NCBI GenBank assembly: GCA_020628545.1
Contig: JAHDEX010000002.1
Location: 48,171-112,170 of the forward strand
Reading direction: 5' to 3'
DNA length: 64,000 bases
From: Paracoccaceae bacterium
Lineage (GTDB): Bacteria > Pseudomonadota > Alphaproteobacteria > Rhodobacterales > Rhodobacteraceae
Of this stretch, positions 8,919-17,679 are shown piece by piece. The translations under genes and the position numbers were made by a program. The stretch's first letter is position 1. Every line of letters begins with the position of its first letter. The notes beneath the pieces are model-generated. The model was not told the origin of the DNA and did no database searches. It worked only from the letters and a program-made list of their open reading frames with translations.

Positions 8919-9857
8919 ATGAAAAAAGTACTTTTGGCAGCAGGTGTTGTGTCAGCAATGGGCACAACAGCAATGGCTCAGGAAATCGGCGCGACTTTCT
9001 CGCGTTTCGATGACAACTGGCTGACCGTTCTGCGCACCGGCATGGTTGAATATGCAGGTACCATCGATGGCCTGTCATACCAGCAGGAAGACGCGACAGA
9101 CGACCTTGCCAAGCAGATCGACCAGGTCAAGAACTTCGTGGCACAGGGCGTGGATGCGATCATCGTGAACATCGTTGACACATCTGCTGGTGCTGCAGTT
9201 TCCGCTGCTGCCGGCGACGTGCCACTTGTCTATGTAAACCGTGAACCAGACAACGTGAACGAATTGCCACCAACCCAGGCTTTCGTGGCGTCTAACGAAA
9301 TCGAATCCGGCACATTGTCCGCATTCCAGATCTGCCAGAACCTGCGTGCAGAAGGCAAAGGCAACGGCGCACGGGGCTACCTGATGAACGGTCAGCTGTC
9401 CAACCAGGCTGCTGTGCAGCGGTCCAAGGACGTCTATGACGTGATCGGCATGGACATGTGTAACTTCATGGAAATCATCGATGAAGCACCCGCCAACTGG
9501 TCCCGCGACGAAGCACAGGACTTGATGACCAACTGGATGTCATCCGGTGAGCCGTTCGACTTCGTTCTGGCCAACAACGATGAGATGGCAATCGGCGCAA
9601 TCCAAGCGATGAAAGCCAATGGCATCGACATGGCAGACGTTCAGGTTGGCGGCGTCGACGCATCACAGGACGCACTGCTGGCGATGGCTGCAGGCGACTA
9701 TGACGTGACGGTGTTCCAGGACTCTGTTGGTCAGGGCACAGGCTCCATCGATGCGGCGATCAAGCTGATCAACGGCGAAGATGTCGATTCCAAAGTCTAC
9801 ATCCCATTCGTGCTGGTGACCCCAGAGAACATGGGTGACTTCCTCGATAAAAACTAA
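8919..9857 (+). CDS. CUT2 ABC transporter substrate-binding protein (sugar/polyol)
   Basis: 312 residues. The ATG at 8919 follows AGGGAGG and opens a signal peptide cleaved after TAMA (about residue 20). The mature protein is a periplasmic-binding-protein type 1 fold (Peripla_BP_4): QIDQVKNFVAQGVDAIIVN, VPLVYVNREP, VLANNDEMAIGAIQAMK and VGGVDASQDALLAMAAGDYDVTVFQD are typical of ribose/galactose/fructose/inositol binders. With the permease and single-domain ATPase downstream it forms a complete FrcBCA-like importer. Exact ligand not decidable by eye; fructose, another monosaccharide or a polyol are all plausible. Confidence 0.88.
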   Translation: MKKVLLAAGVVSAMGTTAMAQEIGATFSRFDDNWLTVLRTGMVEYAGTIDGLSYQQEDATDDLAKQIDQVKNFVAQGVDAIIVNIVDTSAGAAVSAAAGDVPLVYVNREPDNVNELPPTQAFVASNEIESGTLSAFQICQNLRAEGKGNGARGYLMNGQLSNQAAVQRSKDVYDVIGMDMCNFMEIIDEAPANWSRDEAQDLMTNWMSSGEPFDFVLANNDEMAIGAIQAMKANGIDMADVQVGGVDASQDALLAMAAGDYDVTVFQDSVGQGTGSIDAAIKLINGEDVDSKVYIPFVLVTPENMGDFLDKN

Positions 9858-9875
9858 GGTCGATATCGACAGACT

Positions 9876-9903
9876 TCTGGCGGCGCATGTGTGCGCCGCC
9901 AGA
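9876..9903 (+). promoter_or_regulatory. Intercistronic stem-loop between binding protein and permease
   Basis: A perfect 12-bp stem (9876-9887 with 9892-9903) with a 4-nt loop TGTG lies between the two genes. There is no T-run, so it is more likely a 3' RNA-stabilising element that raises binding-protein levels than a full terminator. Confidence 0.75.
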
Positions 9904-9934
9904 TCCATTTAGCCAAAAATCTGGGGGCGCGAGC

Positions 9935-11008
9935 ATGGCTGACACAACCCAAGGCACCGGCGGACTGACCTTCGACAAATCAAAAAGGTCGTGGCCGAAT
10001 GAGCTGAACATTCTCCTTGCGCTGATCATCATCATCGCTGTGTTTGAGGCGATCGGGCAACTTGCACCCTACATGAACGGTCAGAGCTTCCTTTTCGATA
10101 CGAAGGACCGGTTCGACAGCATTTTTAACGAAGCGCGACTGCAGATCATCATCCTGCAAGTCGCGATTATCGGGATCATCGCGCTTGGCGTGACCCAGGT
10201 AATCATCACGGCAGGGATCGACCTGTCTTCCGGCCCCCTCGTGGCGGCGACGGCGATGATCGCGATGAGTTTCGCACAGGTTGGCGAAGTGAACGGTTTC
10301 CCGAACCCCAAAGCCTTGTTCGGCCCTTGGGCCATGGACCTGCCGGTGATCGTGCCGGTTGTGATCGGACTGGCATTTGGCGCGGTCATAGGGATCATCA
10401 ACGGCACGTTTATCGCCTATTTCCGCATCCCACCGTTCATCGCTACGCTGGGCATGTTCTTGTTCTGCCGTGGCATTGCGCTGTGGTGGTCAGGCGGTAA
10501 CCCGGTGTCCTTCCCAACGGATGCTTATGCTTGGATCGGCTCCGGCATGATGCCGGTGGTTTGGTTTGTCGCCTTGGCGATCATCTTCCAGCTCATCATG
10601 AGTTATACCGTCTACGGCAAACACACCTACGCGATCGGCTCCAACGAAGAAGCGGCACGTATGTCGGGCATCAACGTGCGCCGTCATAAGGTGCTTGTTT
10701 ACATGATCGCCTCGATGCTCGCGGCCTTTGCCGGTATCGTGCTGAGTTCCAAGGCCGTGACGGCGCAGGCCGGCATGGGCGAATTCTACGAACTTTTCGC
10801 CATCGCAATGGCCGTGATCGGTGGCATCAGTCTGCAAGGTGGGCGCGGGTCCATCATTGGCACGGTTCTGGGGGCGATGGTTCTCGGGGTGATCCGGTCT
10901 GGCTTCACCTACATCAAGCTCGACGGGTCGTATCAATTGATGGCGATGGGCGCGATCATTGTCGCAGCCGTGATCCTTGACCAGTACCGACAACGAAACC
11001 GCGCTTAG
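9935..11008 (+). CDS. CUT2 sugar ABC transporter permease
   Basis: 357 residues from the ATG at 9935 (start MADTTQGTGG, GGGGGCG upstream). Roughly ten hydrophobic helices with the BPD_transp_2 hallmark GVTQVIITAGIDLSSG (85-100) and a C-terminal GGISLQGGRGSIIGTVLGA loop, which contacts the ATPase. A hydrophilic segment at about 45-70 (YMNGQSFLFDTKDRFDS) before the second helix is typical of FrcC-like permeases. It forms the inner-membrane channel of the importer; 13 bases separate it from the ATPase gene. Confidence 0.92.
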   Translation: MADTTQGTGGLTFDKSKRSWPNELNILLALIIIIAVFEAIGQLAPYMNGQSFLFDTKDRFDSIFNEARLQIIILQVAIIGIIALGVTQVIITAGIDLSSGPLVAATAMIAMSFAQVGEVNGFPNPKALFGPWAMDLPVIVPVVIGLAFGAVIGIINGTFIAYFRIPPFIATLGMFLFCRGIALWWSGGNPVSFPTDAYAWIGSGMMPVVWFVALAIIFQLIMSYTVYGKHTYAIGSNEEAARMSGINVRRHKVLVYMIASMLAAFAGIVLSSKAVTAQAGMGEFYELFAIAMAVIGGISLQGGRGSIIGTVLGAMVLGVIRSGFTYIKLDGSYQLMAMGAIIVAAVILDQYRQRNRA

Positions 11009-11021
11009 GGAGGGCGTTGAA

Positions 11022-11798
11022 ATGAGCGATGACATCGTACTTGAGACACGCAACCTGACAAAACACTACGGCGGTGTGCAGGCCCTCAACAACGCGAACT
11101 TCACCCTGCGCAAGGGTGAACACGTGGCCATCATGGGCGACAACGGCGCGGGCAAGTCAACCTTCGTGCGTCAGATCACCGGGGTAGAGCAACGCACGAG
11201 CGGGGACATCATCTTTGACGGCAAGCCTGTGCACTTCACCGGCCCAATCGACGCGCGCGAGGCGGGGATCGAAGCCGTGTTCCAGACATTGGCTTTAGCC
11301 GACCACCTTGATGTCCCGGATAACCTGTTCCTGGGCCGCGAAAAGACGAAGTTCGATTGGTTGGGTCCATTCCGGCTGCTCGACTACAAAGCGATGCGCA
11401 ACGACACGCTTGCCGCCTTGGACCGGACCGGCGTGAAAATCCCGAACATAAAGAACACCATTGAGCGGATGTCCGGCGGTCAGCGCCAGTGCGTGGCGAT
11501 CGCGCGCACAGCGAGCTTTGCTTCGAAGCTGACCATCATGGACGAACCGACCGCAGCGCTGGGCGTTCAGGAAACCGCGCAGGTCGAAAACATCATTCGC
11601 ACCTTGAAAGAGCAGGGGGAGCCGCTGATCCTCGTGTCCCACAACATGCGGCAGGTGATGGATCTGGTAGACCGTATCGTTGTCTTCCGACGCGGGCGCA
11701 TCTGCGCGGATCTGCGGAAGGAAGAAACCGACGGCAACGATGTGGTGGCCTACATCACCGGCGCAAAGACCGGCAAAGGGTTCGAAGACGCTGCATAA
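11022..11798 (+). CDS. CUT2 sugar ABC transporter ATP-binding protein (single domain)
   Basis: 258 residues, ATG at 11022 behind AGGGAGG. Walker A GDNGAGKST (39-47), Q-loop Gln88, signature MSGGQ (150-154), Walker B LTIMDE (170-175) and switch His207 are all intact. Only one ABC domain is present, as in FrcA-like systems, unlike the two-domain RbsA/MglA type, so the protein presumably works as a homodimer. The stop codon abuts the stop of the convergent GNAT-methyltransferase gene with no gap. Confidence 0.93.
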   Translation: MSDDIVLETRNLTKHYGGVQALNNANFTLRKGEHVAIMGDNGAGKSTFVRQITGVEQRTSGDIIFDGKPVHFTGPIDAREAGIEAVFQTLALADHLDVPDNLFLGREKTKFDWLGPFRLLDYKAMRNDTLAALDRTGVKIPNIKNTIERMSGGQRQCVAIARTASFASKLTIMDEPTAALGVQETAQVENIIRTLKEQGEPLILVSHNMRQVMDLVDRIVVFRRGRICADLRKEETDGNDVVAYITGAKTGKGFEDAA

Positions 11799-12830
11799 TT
11801 AGCTGGTGCGCTGCGCAATCACGTGTGCGGCCGCCTGGTCCAGGATTTGCCAATCGTGGGGGCTTGTAACCAACGCCTCTTGGAAGCCGCGCATATTGTC
11901 GGGCTCGTCAATCAAGATGACCCACCCGCTGACATCCACATGCCGAAGCAAACGTGCAAATGACTCATATCGCGTCGCCTCTGGCAGCATGTGCAGCGTG
12001 CGGTCAAACAAGAGGACGTCAAAGGTCCCCGTGGGTTGGTAGCTTTCCAAGTCGGCAACGACGCCTTCAACCGCACGTCCCAAACGTTCGGCTCCTGATA
12101 TCATGTCCGCAATCCCATTCGGGGAAAGATCAACGCCCAGAACGTGATGCCCCCGCTCCGCGATGAAAAGTGCATCGCGCCCTTGACCGCAGCCCACATC
12201 CAGCACCCGCAAAGGCCAGCCAGTCTGAGTTTCAAAGAAGTCCACGACGATGGCCCCGGGCTGTCCAAGGGCATTCTTCGTTTCTCTGTAGAGCTTGTCG
12301 TAGTCACAGGGGATGTAAAGCCCGTAGATCTCGGCATCCGCGGTTGCAGATGCTTCATCCGAGACGAACCCGTTCTTGGTCAGAACCCGCGCGGAGGCAC
12401 CATTGTCGCGACTGACCCCGCCCCAAAGCTGCACGGCATCGCCTTGCTTGCGGAACCAAGCCACAAGCCCTGCGATTAGCTCCGTCGCGTAACCGTGTCC
12501 CCATGCGGCCTCAGCCAGCAGGTAACCAATGTGGAAGGTGTCCGGGTACATCTCACCAGGCGCGCGCGCGAGGATCACCAAACCAACAAGATCCGCGCCC
12601 GTGGCGCGGACCGTGAGAACCGTACTTTCAGCTTGGCGTGCTGTGGTCCAATCGCTGATTTCAGCTGGATGCGAAAGCTGCATCGACGGTGGAAGATGCG
12701 CCAAAACCGGTGGCGTGAGTACGCCTATCAGGTCGCGCGACAAAGCGGCGCGCTCCTCCGAGGATGCGATCACGTCATCCCAAACCGCGACGGTCAGTCG
12801 GTCGGTCTCAAATCGAATGCCTTCCGACAT
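11799..12830 (-). CDS. GNAT acetyltransferase fused to SAM-dependent methyltransferase
   Basis: 343 residues from the ATG at 12830 (GGGTGG upstream; a GTG three codons earlier is possible). Residues 1 to about 172 are a GNAT domain of the RimJ-like type: GYLLAEAAWGHGYATEL is the acetyl-CoA pyrophosphate loop and NGASARVLTKNGF its C-terminal element. Residues about 180-343 are a class I methyltransferase with motif I VLDVGCGQGRDA (209-220), acidic motif II GVDLSP and a DVLLFDRTLHMLP motif IV-like segment. The domains lie in one uninterrupted frame. The methyltransferase resembles Tellurite-resistance/thiopurine-type small-molecule methylases; the joint substrate is unknown. Confidence 0.82.
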   Translation of the reverse strand: MSEGIRFETDRLTVAVWDDVIASSEERAALSRDLIGVLTPPVLAHLPPSMQLSHPAEISDWTTARQAESTVLTVRATGADLVGLVILARAPGEMYPDTFHIGYLLAEAAWGHGYATELIAGLVAWFRKQGDAVQLWGGVSRDNGASARVLTKNGFVSDEASATADAEIYGLYIPCDYDKLYRETKNALGQPGAIVVDFFETQTGWPLRVLDVGCGQGRDALFIAERGHHVLGVDLSPNGIADMISGAERLGRAVEGVVADLESYQPTGTFDVLLFDRTLHMLPEATRYESFARLLRHVDVSGWVILIDEPDNMRGFQEALVTSPHDWQILDQAAAHVIAQRTS

Positions 12831-12985
12831 TGTGGCCACCCCGCATCATAAATTCGCTTGGATCCAAAGCCTACGCAGTCACGCGTCTTTGCTGCAACCA
12901 TTGGAAAGGTGTGACGCAGATGATGCGGGCGCCAATTCTAACTTTGGTCTAGCGCTTTGCTGCGCCACCGCCTAAGCCCCTCACC

Positions 12986-13801
12986 ATGAAAATACTCTTT
13001 CTCGGCGATGTGGTCGGCCGTGCTGGCCGGGCTGCGATCACAACACATCTTCCTACGCTGCGCAAAGACTGGGCGCTCGATTTCGTCGTGGTGAATGGTG
13101 AGAATGCGACTGGCGGCATGGGGCTGTCTGGCGCGCATGCACAAACCATTCTGGATGCCGGTGCGGATGTCATCACGCTCGGTGATCATGCATTCGACCA
13201 GAAAGACATGCTCAGCTTCATCGCCTCGGAGCCCCGTATCTTGCGGCCGCTGAACTACTCGAAAGCAGCTCCCGGCACTGGTGCACGGGTGTTTGAGGCT
13301 ACGCGCGGTCGCAAAGTACTGGTCACGCAAGTCCTCGGTCAGGTTTTCATGAAACGCCCCTTTGATGATCCGTTTTCCGCGATGGATGCGGTTCTGCGTC
13401 AATACCCGATTGGGGGACAGGTGCAGGCGAGCCTTGTGGACGTGCATTGTGAGGCCACGTCGGAAAAAATGGCCCTTGGCCACTTCTGCGACGGCCGCGC
13501 GAGTGTCGTTGTTGGCACACACACGCATGTTCCCACCGCAGACGCGATGCTCCTGCCGGGGGGCACGGCCTATCAAACCGATGCAGGCATGTGTGGCGAC
13601 TACAATTCAGTCATCGGCATGGACAAAGAAGAACCCCTAAGGCGCTTTATCACAGGGATGCCAAAGGCCCGTTTCGCACCCGCGATGGAAGATGCGACGT
13701 TATCGGGGCTTTATGTCGAGACAGATGACCTGACCGGCAAGGCTACGCGCGTAGAGATGGTCCGGCACGGCGGCCGGCTCTCGACGGCGGGGCCCAACTA
13801 A
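12986..13801 (+). CDS. YmdB-family metallophosphoesterase (TIGR00282)
   Basis: 271 residues. Family motifs: GDVVGRAG (7-14, Asp8), VVVNGENATGG (34-44), LGDHAFDQKD (65-74, where many members have GNHxWD), a conserved-histidine segment DVHCEATSEK and GTHTHVPTAD. Bacillus YmdB is a dinuclear-metal 2',3'-cAMP phosphodiesterase. The role in alphaproteobacteria is not established. The 155-bp gap upstream, shared with the divergent GNAT-methyltransferase gene, should hold both promoters. Confidence 0.88.
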   Translation: MKILFLGDVVGRAGRAAITTHLPTLRKDWALDFVVVNGENATGGMGLSGAHAQTILDAGADVITLGDHAFDQKDMLSFIASEPRILRPLNYSKAAPGTGARVFEATRGRKVLVTQVLGQVFMKRPFDDPFSAMDAVLRQYPIGGQVQASLVDVHCEATSEKMALGHFCDGRASVVVGTHTHVPTADAMLLPGGTAYQTDAGMCGDYNSVIGMDKEEPLRRFITGMPKARFAPAMEDATLSGLYVETDDLTGKATRVEMVRHGGRLSTAGPN

Positions 13802-13863
13802 GCCCGCTTGCGCGCAAGTCTCAAAACCGTAACCATACGCGCGCCCCTGCAGGACACCGGCCC

Positions 13864-15642
13864 ATGGATTTCCTTTCGCTTTCAGACACACAAGCAGCCA
13901 TCCTGACCCTTCTGGTCGTGGCAGGCATGTTTGTGATGTTCCTGCGTGAGGTTTTCCCGACAGAAGTTGTCGCGATGATCGGGGCCTCGGTCCTGCTGGT
14001 CACAGGCGTCTTGTCCTATGAAGACGCGGTTGCGACCCTGTCAAACCCTGCACCCTGGACCATTGCCGCGATGTTTATAGTGGTGGGTGCGTTGGTGCGG
14101 ACAGGCGCTTTGGCCACGCTGACCGAGCTGGCCGAACGTCAGGCCACGCACAACCCAGCGCGCGCGATTGGCGGGACATTGCTTTTTGTGGCATTGGCCA
14201 GCGCCATCATGAACAACACGCCACTTGTGGTGGTGATGATCCCGGTGTTCATCCAGCTGGCGCGCACCTTGGGCACCTCTGCCTCCAAACTGCTGATCCC
14301 GCTCAGTTATGCTGCCATTGTGGGGGGCACGATGACGCTTCTGGGGACCTCAACCAATTTGCTGGTTGACGGCGTGGCACGGTCGTCCGGGTTGGAACCC
14401 TTCACGATCCTTGAGATCACCCCGATTGGTGTGGTCGTTGTCCTTTGGACGTTCCTCTATCTCTACGTGATGGCGCCGCGCTTGTTGCCAGATCGCTCCT
14501 CGATGGGGCAGATGTTGTCGGACCGCTCCAAGATGAAGTTCTTCTCGGAAGCAGTTATCCCACCAGACAGTAATCTGATCGGACGTCAGGCGACGGATGT
14601 GAAGCTGTTCAAGCGCGATGGTGTGCGTCTGATCGATGTGGTGCGTGGTGATGCATCACTGCGGCGCAATCTCGATGCCGTAGAACTGCAAGTAGGCGAC
14701 CGTGTGATCCTGCGCACCGCGATGACGGAACTACTGTCGCTGCAGGCCACAAAAGAGTTGCGCCGCGTTGATCAGGTCTCGGCGGTTGAGACGACAACTG
14801 TGGAGGTTCTCATCACCCCCAACTGTCGCATGGTTGGCCGCCGCCTTGGCGCGCTGCGCCTGCGCCGGCGGTATGCGGTCTATACGCTGGCCGTCCACCG
14901 CCGCGATACAAACTTAAGCCAGCAAATCGACGATGTGGTTGTGCGGGTCGGGGACACGCTGCTGCTCGAAGGTGCGCCGGAAGACATTCAGCGCCTTTCG
15001 GTTGATATGAACCTCGGCGACGTCTCCAAACCCTCTGCCCGCGCATTCCGCCGCGAACGGGCGCCCATCGCGATTGGAACCTTGCTGGGCGTTGTGATCC
15101 TGGCGGCCCTGAATGTCGCGCCGATCCTGCTGCTGGCGATCCTAGGCGTAACCATCGTCCTCATGACCGGGTGCATCGACGCGGATGAAGCGTTTGCGCA
15201 GGTCGATGGCCGCTTGCTTGCCCTGATCTTCGCGATGCTGAGCGTGGGTGCGGCGCTGCAATCGTCGGGTGCCGTGACCCTGATCGCAGATGCTTTGGCG
15301 CCCACGATGCTGATCCTGCCGCCCTTTGTTGTCGTGCTTGCGGTCTATCTTCTCTCCAGTATCCTTACGGAACTCGTGTCCAACAATGCAGTGGCAGTTG
15401 TGATGACGCCCGTTGCTATTGGTCTTGCCTCAGCCCTGGGCGTTGACCCGCGCCCTCTGGTCGTGGCCGTGATGATTGCCGCCTCAGCCAGCTTTGCCAC
15501 GCCCATCGGCTACCAAACCAACACGCTTGTCTACGGCCCCGGCGGCTATAAGTTCACGGACTTCCTGAAGTTCGGCGTACCGCTGAACCTCTCGCTCGCC
15601 CCAATCGTGTCTTTTGTGATCCCGTTCATCTGGCCGCTCTGA
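13864..15642 (+). CDS. SLC13/ArsB-NhaD-type permease with TrkA-C domains
   Basis: 592 residues. An N-terminal membrane half (about 1-205) with SAIMNNTPLVVVMIPVF and GGTMTLLGTSTNLLVDG is followed by two cytosolic RCK_C/TrkA_C domains (about 210-385; LIGRQATDVKLFKRDGVRLIDVVR, MVGRRLGALRLRRRYAVY) and a second membrane half with the repeat motifs LVSNNAVAVVMTPVAIGLA and ATPIGYQTNTLVYGPGGY. This is the layout of SLC13-related sodium-coupled sulfate/dicarboxylate carriers such as SdcS-like and SLT proteins. Likely an anion symporter; substrate uncertain. AGGA precedes the ATG. Confidence 0.88.
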   Translation: MDFLSLSDTQAAILTLLVVAGMFVMFLREVFPTEVVAMIGASVLLVTGVLSYEDAVATLSNPAPWTIAAMFIVVGALVRTGALATLTELAERQATHNPARAIGGTLLFVALASAIMNNTPLVVVMIPVFIQLARTLGTSASKLLIPLSYAAIVGGTMTLLGTSTNLLVDGVARSSGLEPFTILEITPIGVVVVLWTFLYLYVMAPRLLPDRSSMGQMLSDRSKMKFFSEAVIPPDSNLIGRQATDVKLFKRDGVRLIDVVRGDASLRRNLDAVELQVGDRVILRTAMTELLSLQATKELRRVDQVSAVETTTVEVLITPNCRMVGRRLGALRLRRRYAVYTLAVHRRDTNLSQQIDDVVVRVGDTLLLEGAPEDIQRLSVDMNLGDVSKPSARAFRRERAPIAIGTLLGVVILAALNVAPILLLAILGVTIVLMTGCIDADEAFAQVDGRLLALIFAMLSVGAALQSSGAVTLIADALAPTMLILPPFVVVLAVYLLSSILTELVSNNAVAVVMTPVAIGLASALGVDPRPLVVAVMIAASASFATPIGYQTNTLVYGPGGYKFTDFLKFGVPLNLSLAPIVSFVIPFIWPL

Positions 15643-15643
15643 T

Positions 15644-15700
15644 CTTCTTTTGGACGAAAATACCTCGGGGGAGCCCGGAACGGGCGGGGGCAGAGCCCCG
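15644..15700 (+). repeat. Dispersed intergenic repeat, copy 1
   Basis: Element starting CTTCTTTTGGAC, then GAAAATACCTCGGGG and ending in a GGGGCAGAGCCCC-type hairpin. A second copy in the opposite orientation is at 32392-32450. It directly follows the stop of the SLC13-type gene and may serve as a 3' end/terminator-like module. Confidence 0.8.
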
Positions 15701-15778
15701 AACACCACTTGCAGCCAACCGTGCTGCTCTCATATAGAATGCCGAACGTGAACAAACCTGACTGACAGGAGCCTCGCC

Positions 15779-16528
15779 ATGGCCGGCCACTCCAAATGGG
15801 CAAATATCCAACACCGCAAGGGACGCCAGGACAAGATCCGCGCGAAGCTCTTTTCGAAACTCTCCAAAGAGATCACAGTCGCCGCGAAAATGGGCGACCC
15901 GGATCCGGATAAGAACCCGCGTCTGCGTCTGGCTGTGAAAGAAGCCAAGTCGAACTCCGTCCCCAAGGACGTGATCGAGAGGGCGATCAACAAGGCGATC
16001 GGTGGCGATGCCGAGAACTACGATGAGATCCGTTACGAAGGCTATGGGCCCAACGGTGTTGCGGTCATCGTCGAAGCGATGACGGACAACCGCAACCGGA
16101 CGGCATCGACCGTGCGCTCTACGTTCTCCAAGAACGGCGGCAACCTCGGTGAAACCGGGTCTGTTGGTTTCATGTTCGACCGCAAAGGGGCCGTGACCTA
16201 TCCCGCGGATGTGGGTGACGCGGATACTGTGATGATGGCCGCGATTGAGGCCGGGGCCGAGGATGTCGAAAGCGATGACGAAGGTCATGTGATCTACACC
16301 GCGGACACGGATTTGCATGAGGTGTCCAATGCGCTCGAAGCGGACCTCGGCGAAAGCGAAAGCACAAAGCTGATTTGGAAGCCCAACATTTCGACAGAGC
16401 TTGATTTGGAAAGCCTGCAAAAGCTCATGCGGCTGGTCGAAGCACTGGAAGATGATGACGACGTGCAGTCTGTTACGACGAATTTTGAAGCTTCTGACGA
16501 GGTGATGGCCGCCTTCGCCGAAGGGTAG
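15779..16528 (+). CDS. YebC/PmpR (TACO1) family protein
   Basis: 249 residues. The start [18 protein letters not shown] is the invariant opening of the family; AGGAG precedes the ATG. The rest ([44 protein letters not shown]) is collinear with YebC. Long described as a DNA-binding regulator; family members are now also known to help ribosomes through polyproline stretches. Usually near ruvCAB, which is not in this window. Confidence 0.95.
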   Translation: MAGHSKWANIQHRKGRQDKIRAKLFSKLSKEITVAAKMGDPDPDKNPRLRLAVKEAKSNSVPKDVIERAINKAIGGDAENYDEIRYEGYGPNGVAVIVEAMTDNRNRTASTVRSTFSKNGGNLGETGSVGFMFDRKGAVTYPADVGDADTVMMAAIEAGAEDVESDDEGHVIYTADTDLHEVSNALEADLGESESTKLIWKPNISTELDLESLQKLMRLVEALEDDDDVQSVTTNFEASDEVMAAFAEG

Positions 16529-16557
16529 CGCCGCAATTCCTCGCAAAGGATTTAGTC

Positions 16558-16578
16558 CAGACTTTTTCCAAAAGTCTG
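16558..16578. other. Perfect 9-bp hairpin in the yebC-eamA gap
   Basis: CAGACTTTT, a 3-nt loop and AAAAGTCTG form a perfect stem, 30 bp after the yebC stop. No T-run outside the stem, so it is not a classic terminator. The remainder of the 168-bp gap shows no gene. Confidence 0.55.
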
Positions 16579-16696
16579 TCGCCCGCTGCAGTCGTGGGGA
16601 TGATTCTGACCTGCGGTGGTCAGGCAAACACCGAAATCTTGTACCCCGCACACCGCGCCGACTTGTGTTGCCGCGCGCGGGGTGCCAGCCAGAGGT

Positions 16697-17587
16697 ATGA
16701 CACACCCGCGACCTCTCGTTGGCATCCTGTGGATGATCCTCACCGGCCTCAACTTCGTGGCCGTGACAGCGGTGGTCAAACACCTCGGCAATGAGGTGCC
16801 TGCGGCCCAAGCCGCCTTTCTGCGTTACGTCCTGGGGATCGTCTTTCTGATCCCGATGATCAAACCGATCCTCGCGGCACGGCTGACAGGGCGTCAGATC
16901 AAGCTCTTTGTCACACGCGGGGTCGTGCATACCTTGGCCGTGATCCTCTGGTTTTTTGCGATGGCGCGCATTCCCATCGCGGACGTCACTGCGATGAACT
17001 ACCTCGTGCCGATCTATGTCACTATTGGTGCCGCGCTGTTCTTGAAAGAGCCGCTGCCGCCGCGCCGACTGATTGCGGTCTGCGTCGCGCTCATCGGTGC
17101 GGTGATCATTCTGCGTCCCGGCTTCCGCACCATCGACCCCGGTCATATTGCGATGTTGGGCACTGCGCTGGGGTTTGGCGTCGGCTATCTGATTGCCAAG
17201 CAGATGTCGGGTGAAGTCTCTGCCGCGGTTGTTGTCGGGATGCTCTCGATCACGGTCACCATTGGTCTTGCGCCTTTCGCCTACGCCGTCTGGGTGCCGC
17301 CAAGCCTTGCGCAATTGGGCTGGCTCTTCCTTGTCGCCTGTTTCGCAACTGCGGGGCATTACACGATGACGCTCGCATTTGCGGCGGCCCCCGTGACTGT
17401 GACCCAGCCCGTCACCTTCATGCAGCTTGTTTGGGCGGTCGCATTGGGTGCGCTGGTGTTTGGAGAAAGCATCGACCCCTGGGTGATCCTGGGTGGCGGG
17501 ATCATCATGGCGGCCGTCAGCTTCATCACTTGGCGGGAGGCGCTGGCGAAAAGGCGTGCGAACGCAGACGACGCGCCATCCCGCTAA
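16697..17587 (+). CDS. DMT superfamily (EamA) transporter
   Basis: 296 residues from the ATG at 16697 (start MTHPRPLVGILWMI, AGAGG just upstream); about 27 codons of open frame upstream are poorly hydrophobic and probably untranslated. Ten hydrophobic helices form two EamA repeats (about 5-140 and 150-285), with a RIPIADVTAMNYLVPIYV helix 4 pattern. Metabolite exporter/carrier of the inner membrane; substrate unknown. Co-oriented with and 90 bp upstream of betI, but separated from it by a small CCCC-TCC-GGGG stem and the BetI operator. Confidence 0.88.
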   Translation: MTHPRPLVGILWMILTGLNFVAVTAVVKHLGNEVPAAQAAFLRYVLGIVFLIPMIKPILAARLTGRQIKLFVTRGVVHTLAVILWFFAMARIPIADVTAMNYLVPIYVTIGAALFLKEPLPPRRLIAVCVALIGAVIILRPGFRTIDPGHIAMLGTALGFGVGYLIAKQMSGEVSAAVVVGMLSITVTIGLAPFAYAVWVPPSLAQLGWLFLVACFATAGHYTMTLAFAAAPVTVTQPVTFMQLVWAVALGALVFGESIDPWVILGGGIIMAAVSFITWREALAKRRANADDAPSR

Positions 17588-17639
17588 GCACCCCTCCGGG
17601 GGCCAGCTTTGGGAACAAAGAAACAGCACGCTATTTTTC

Positions 17640-17659
17640 TTGATTGACGAGTCAATTAA
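17640..17659. promoter_or_regulatory. BetI operator in front of betICBA
   Basis: TTGATTGACGAGTCAATTAA contains the inverted repeat TTGAC-GA-GTCAA, extended by matching outer A/T pairs. It lies 20 bp before the betI ATG and resembles the TTGATTGRACGTTCAA-like BetI boxes known from other Proteobacteria. Autoregulated repression relieved by choline is expected. Confidence 0.75.
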
Positions 17660-17679
17660 AAATCGGGCAAGCAGGCATC

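Noticed and set aside
12841..12928. CCGCATCAT / ATGATGCGG inverted repeat in the gap before the ymdB-type gene
   Set aside because: The arms are 70 bp apart and only 9 bp long; likely chance, with no supporting element.
15626..17629. 667-codon open frame on the minus strand opposite yebC and the EamA gene
   Set aside because: It is a GC-rich shadow of two clearly conserved genes; its translation is low-complexity, charged and has no domain.
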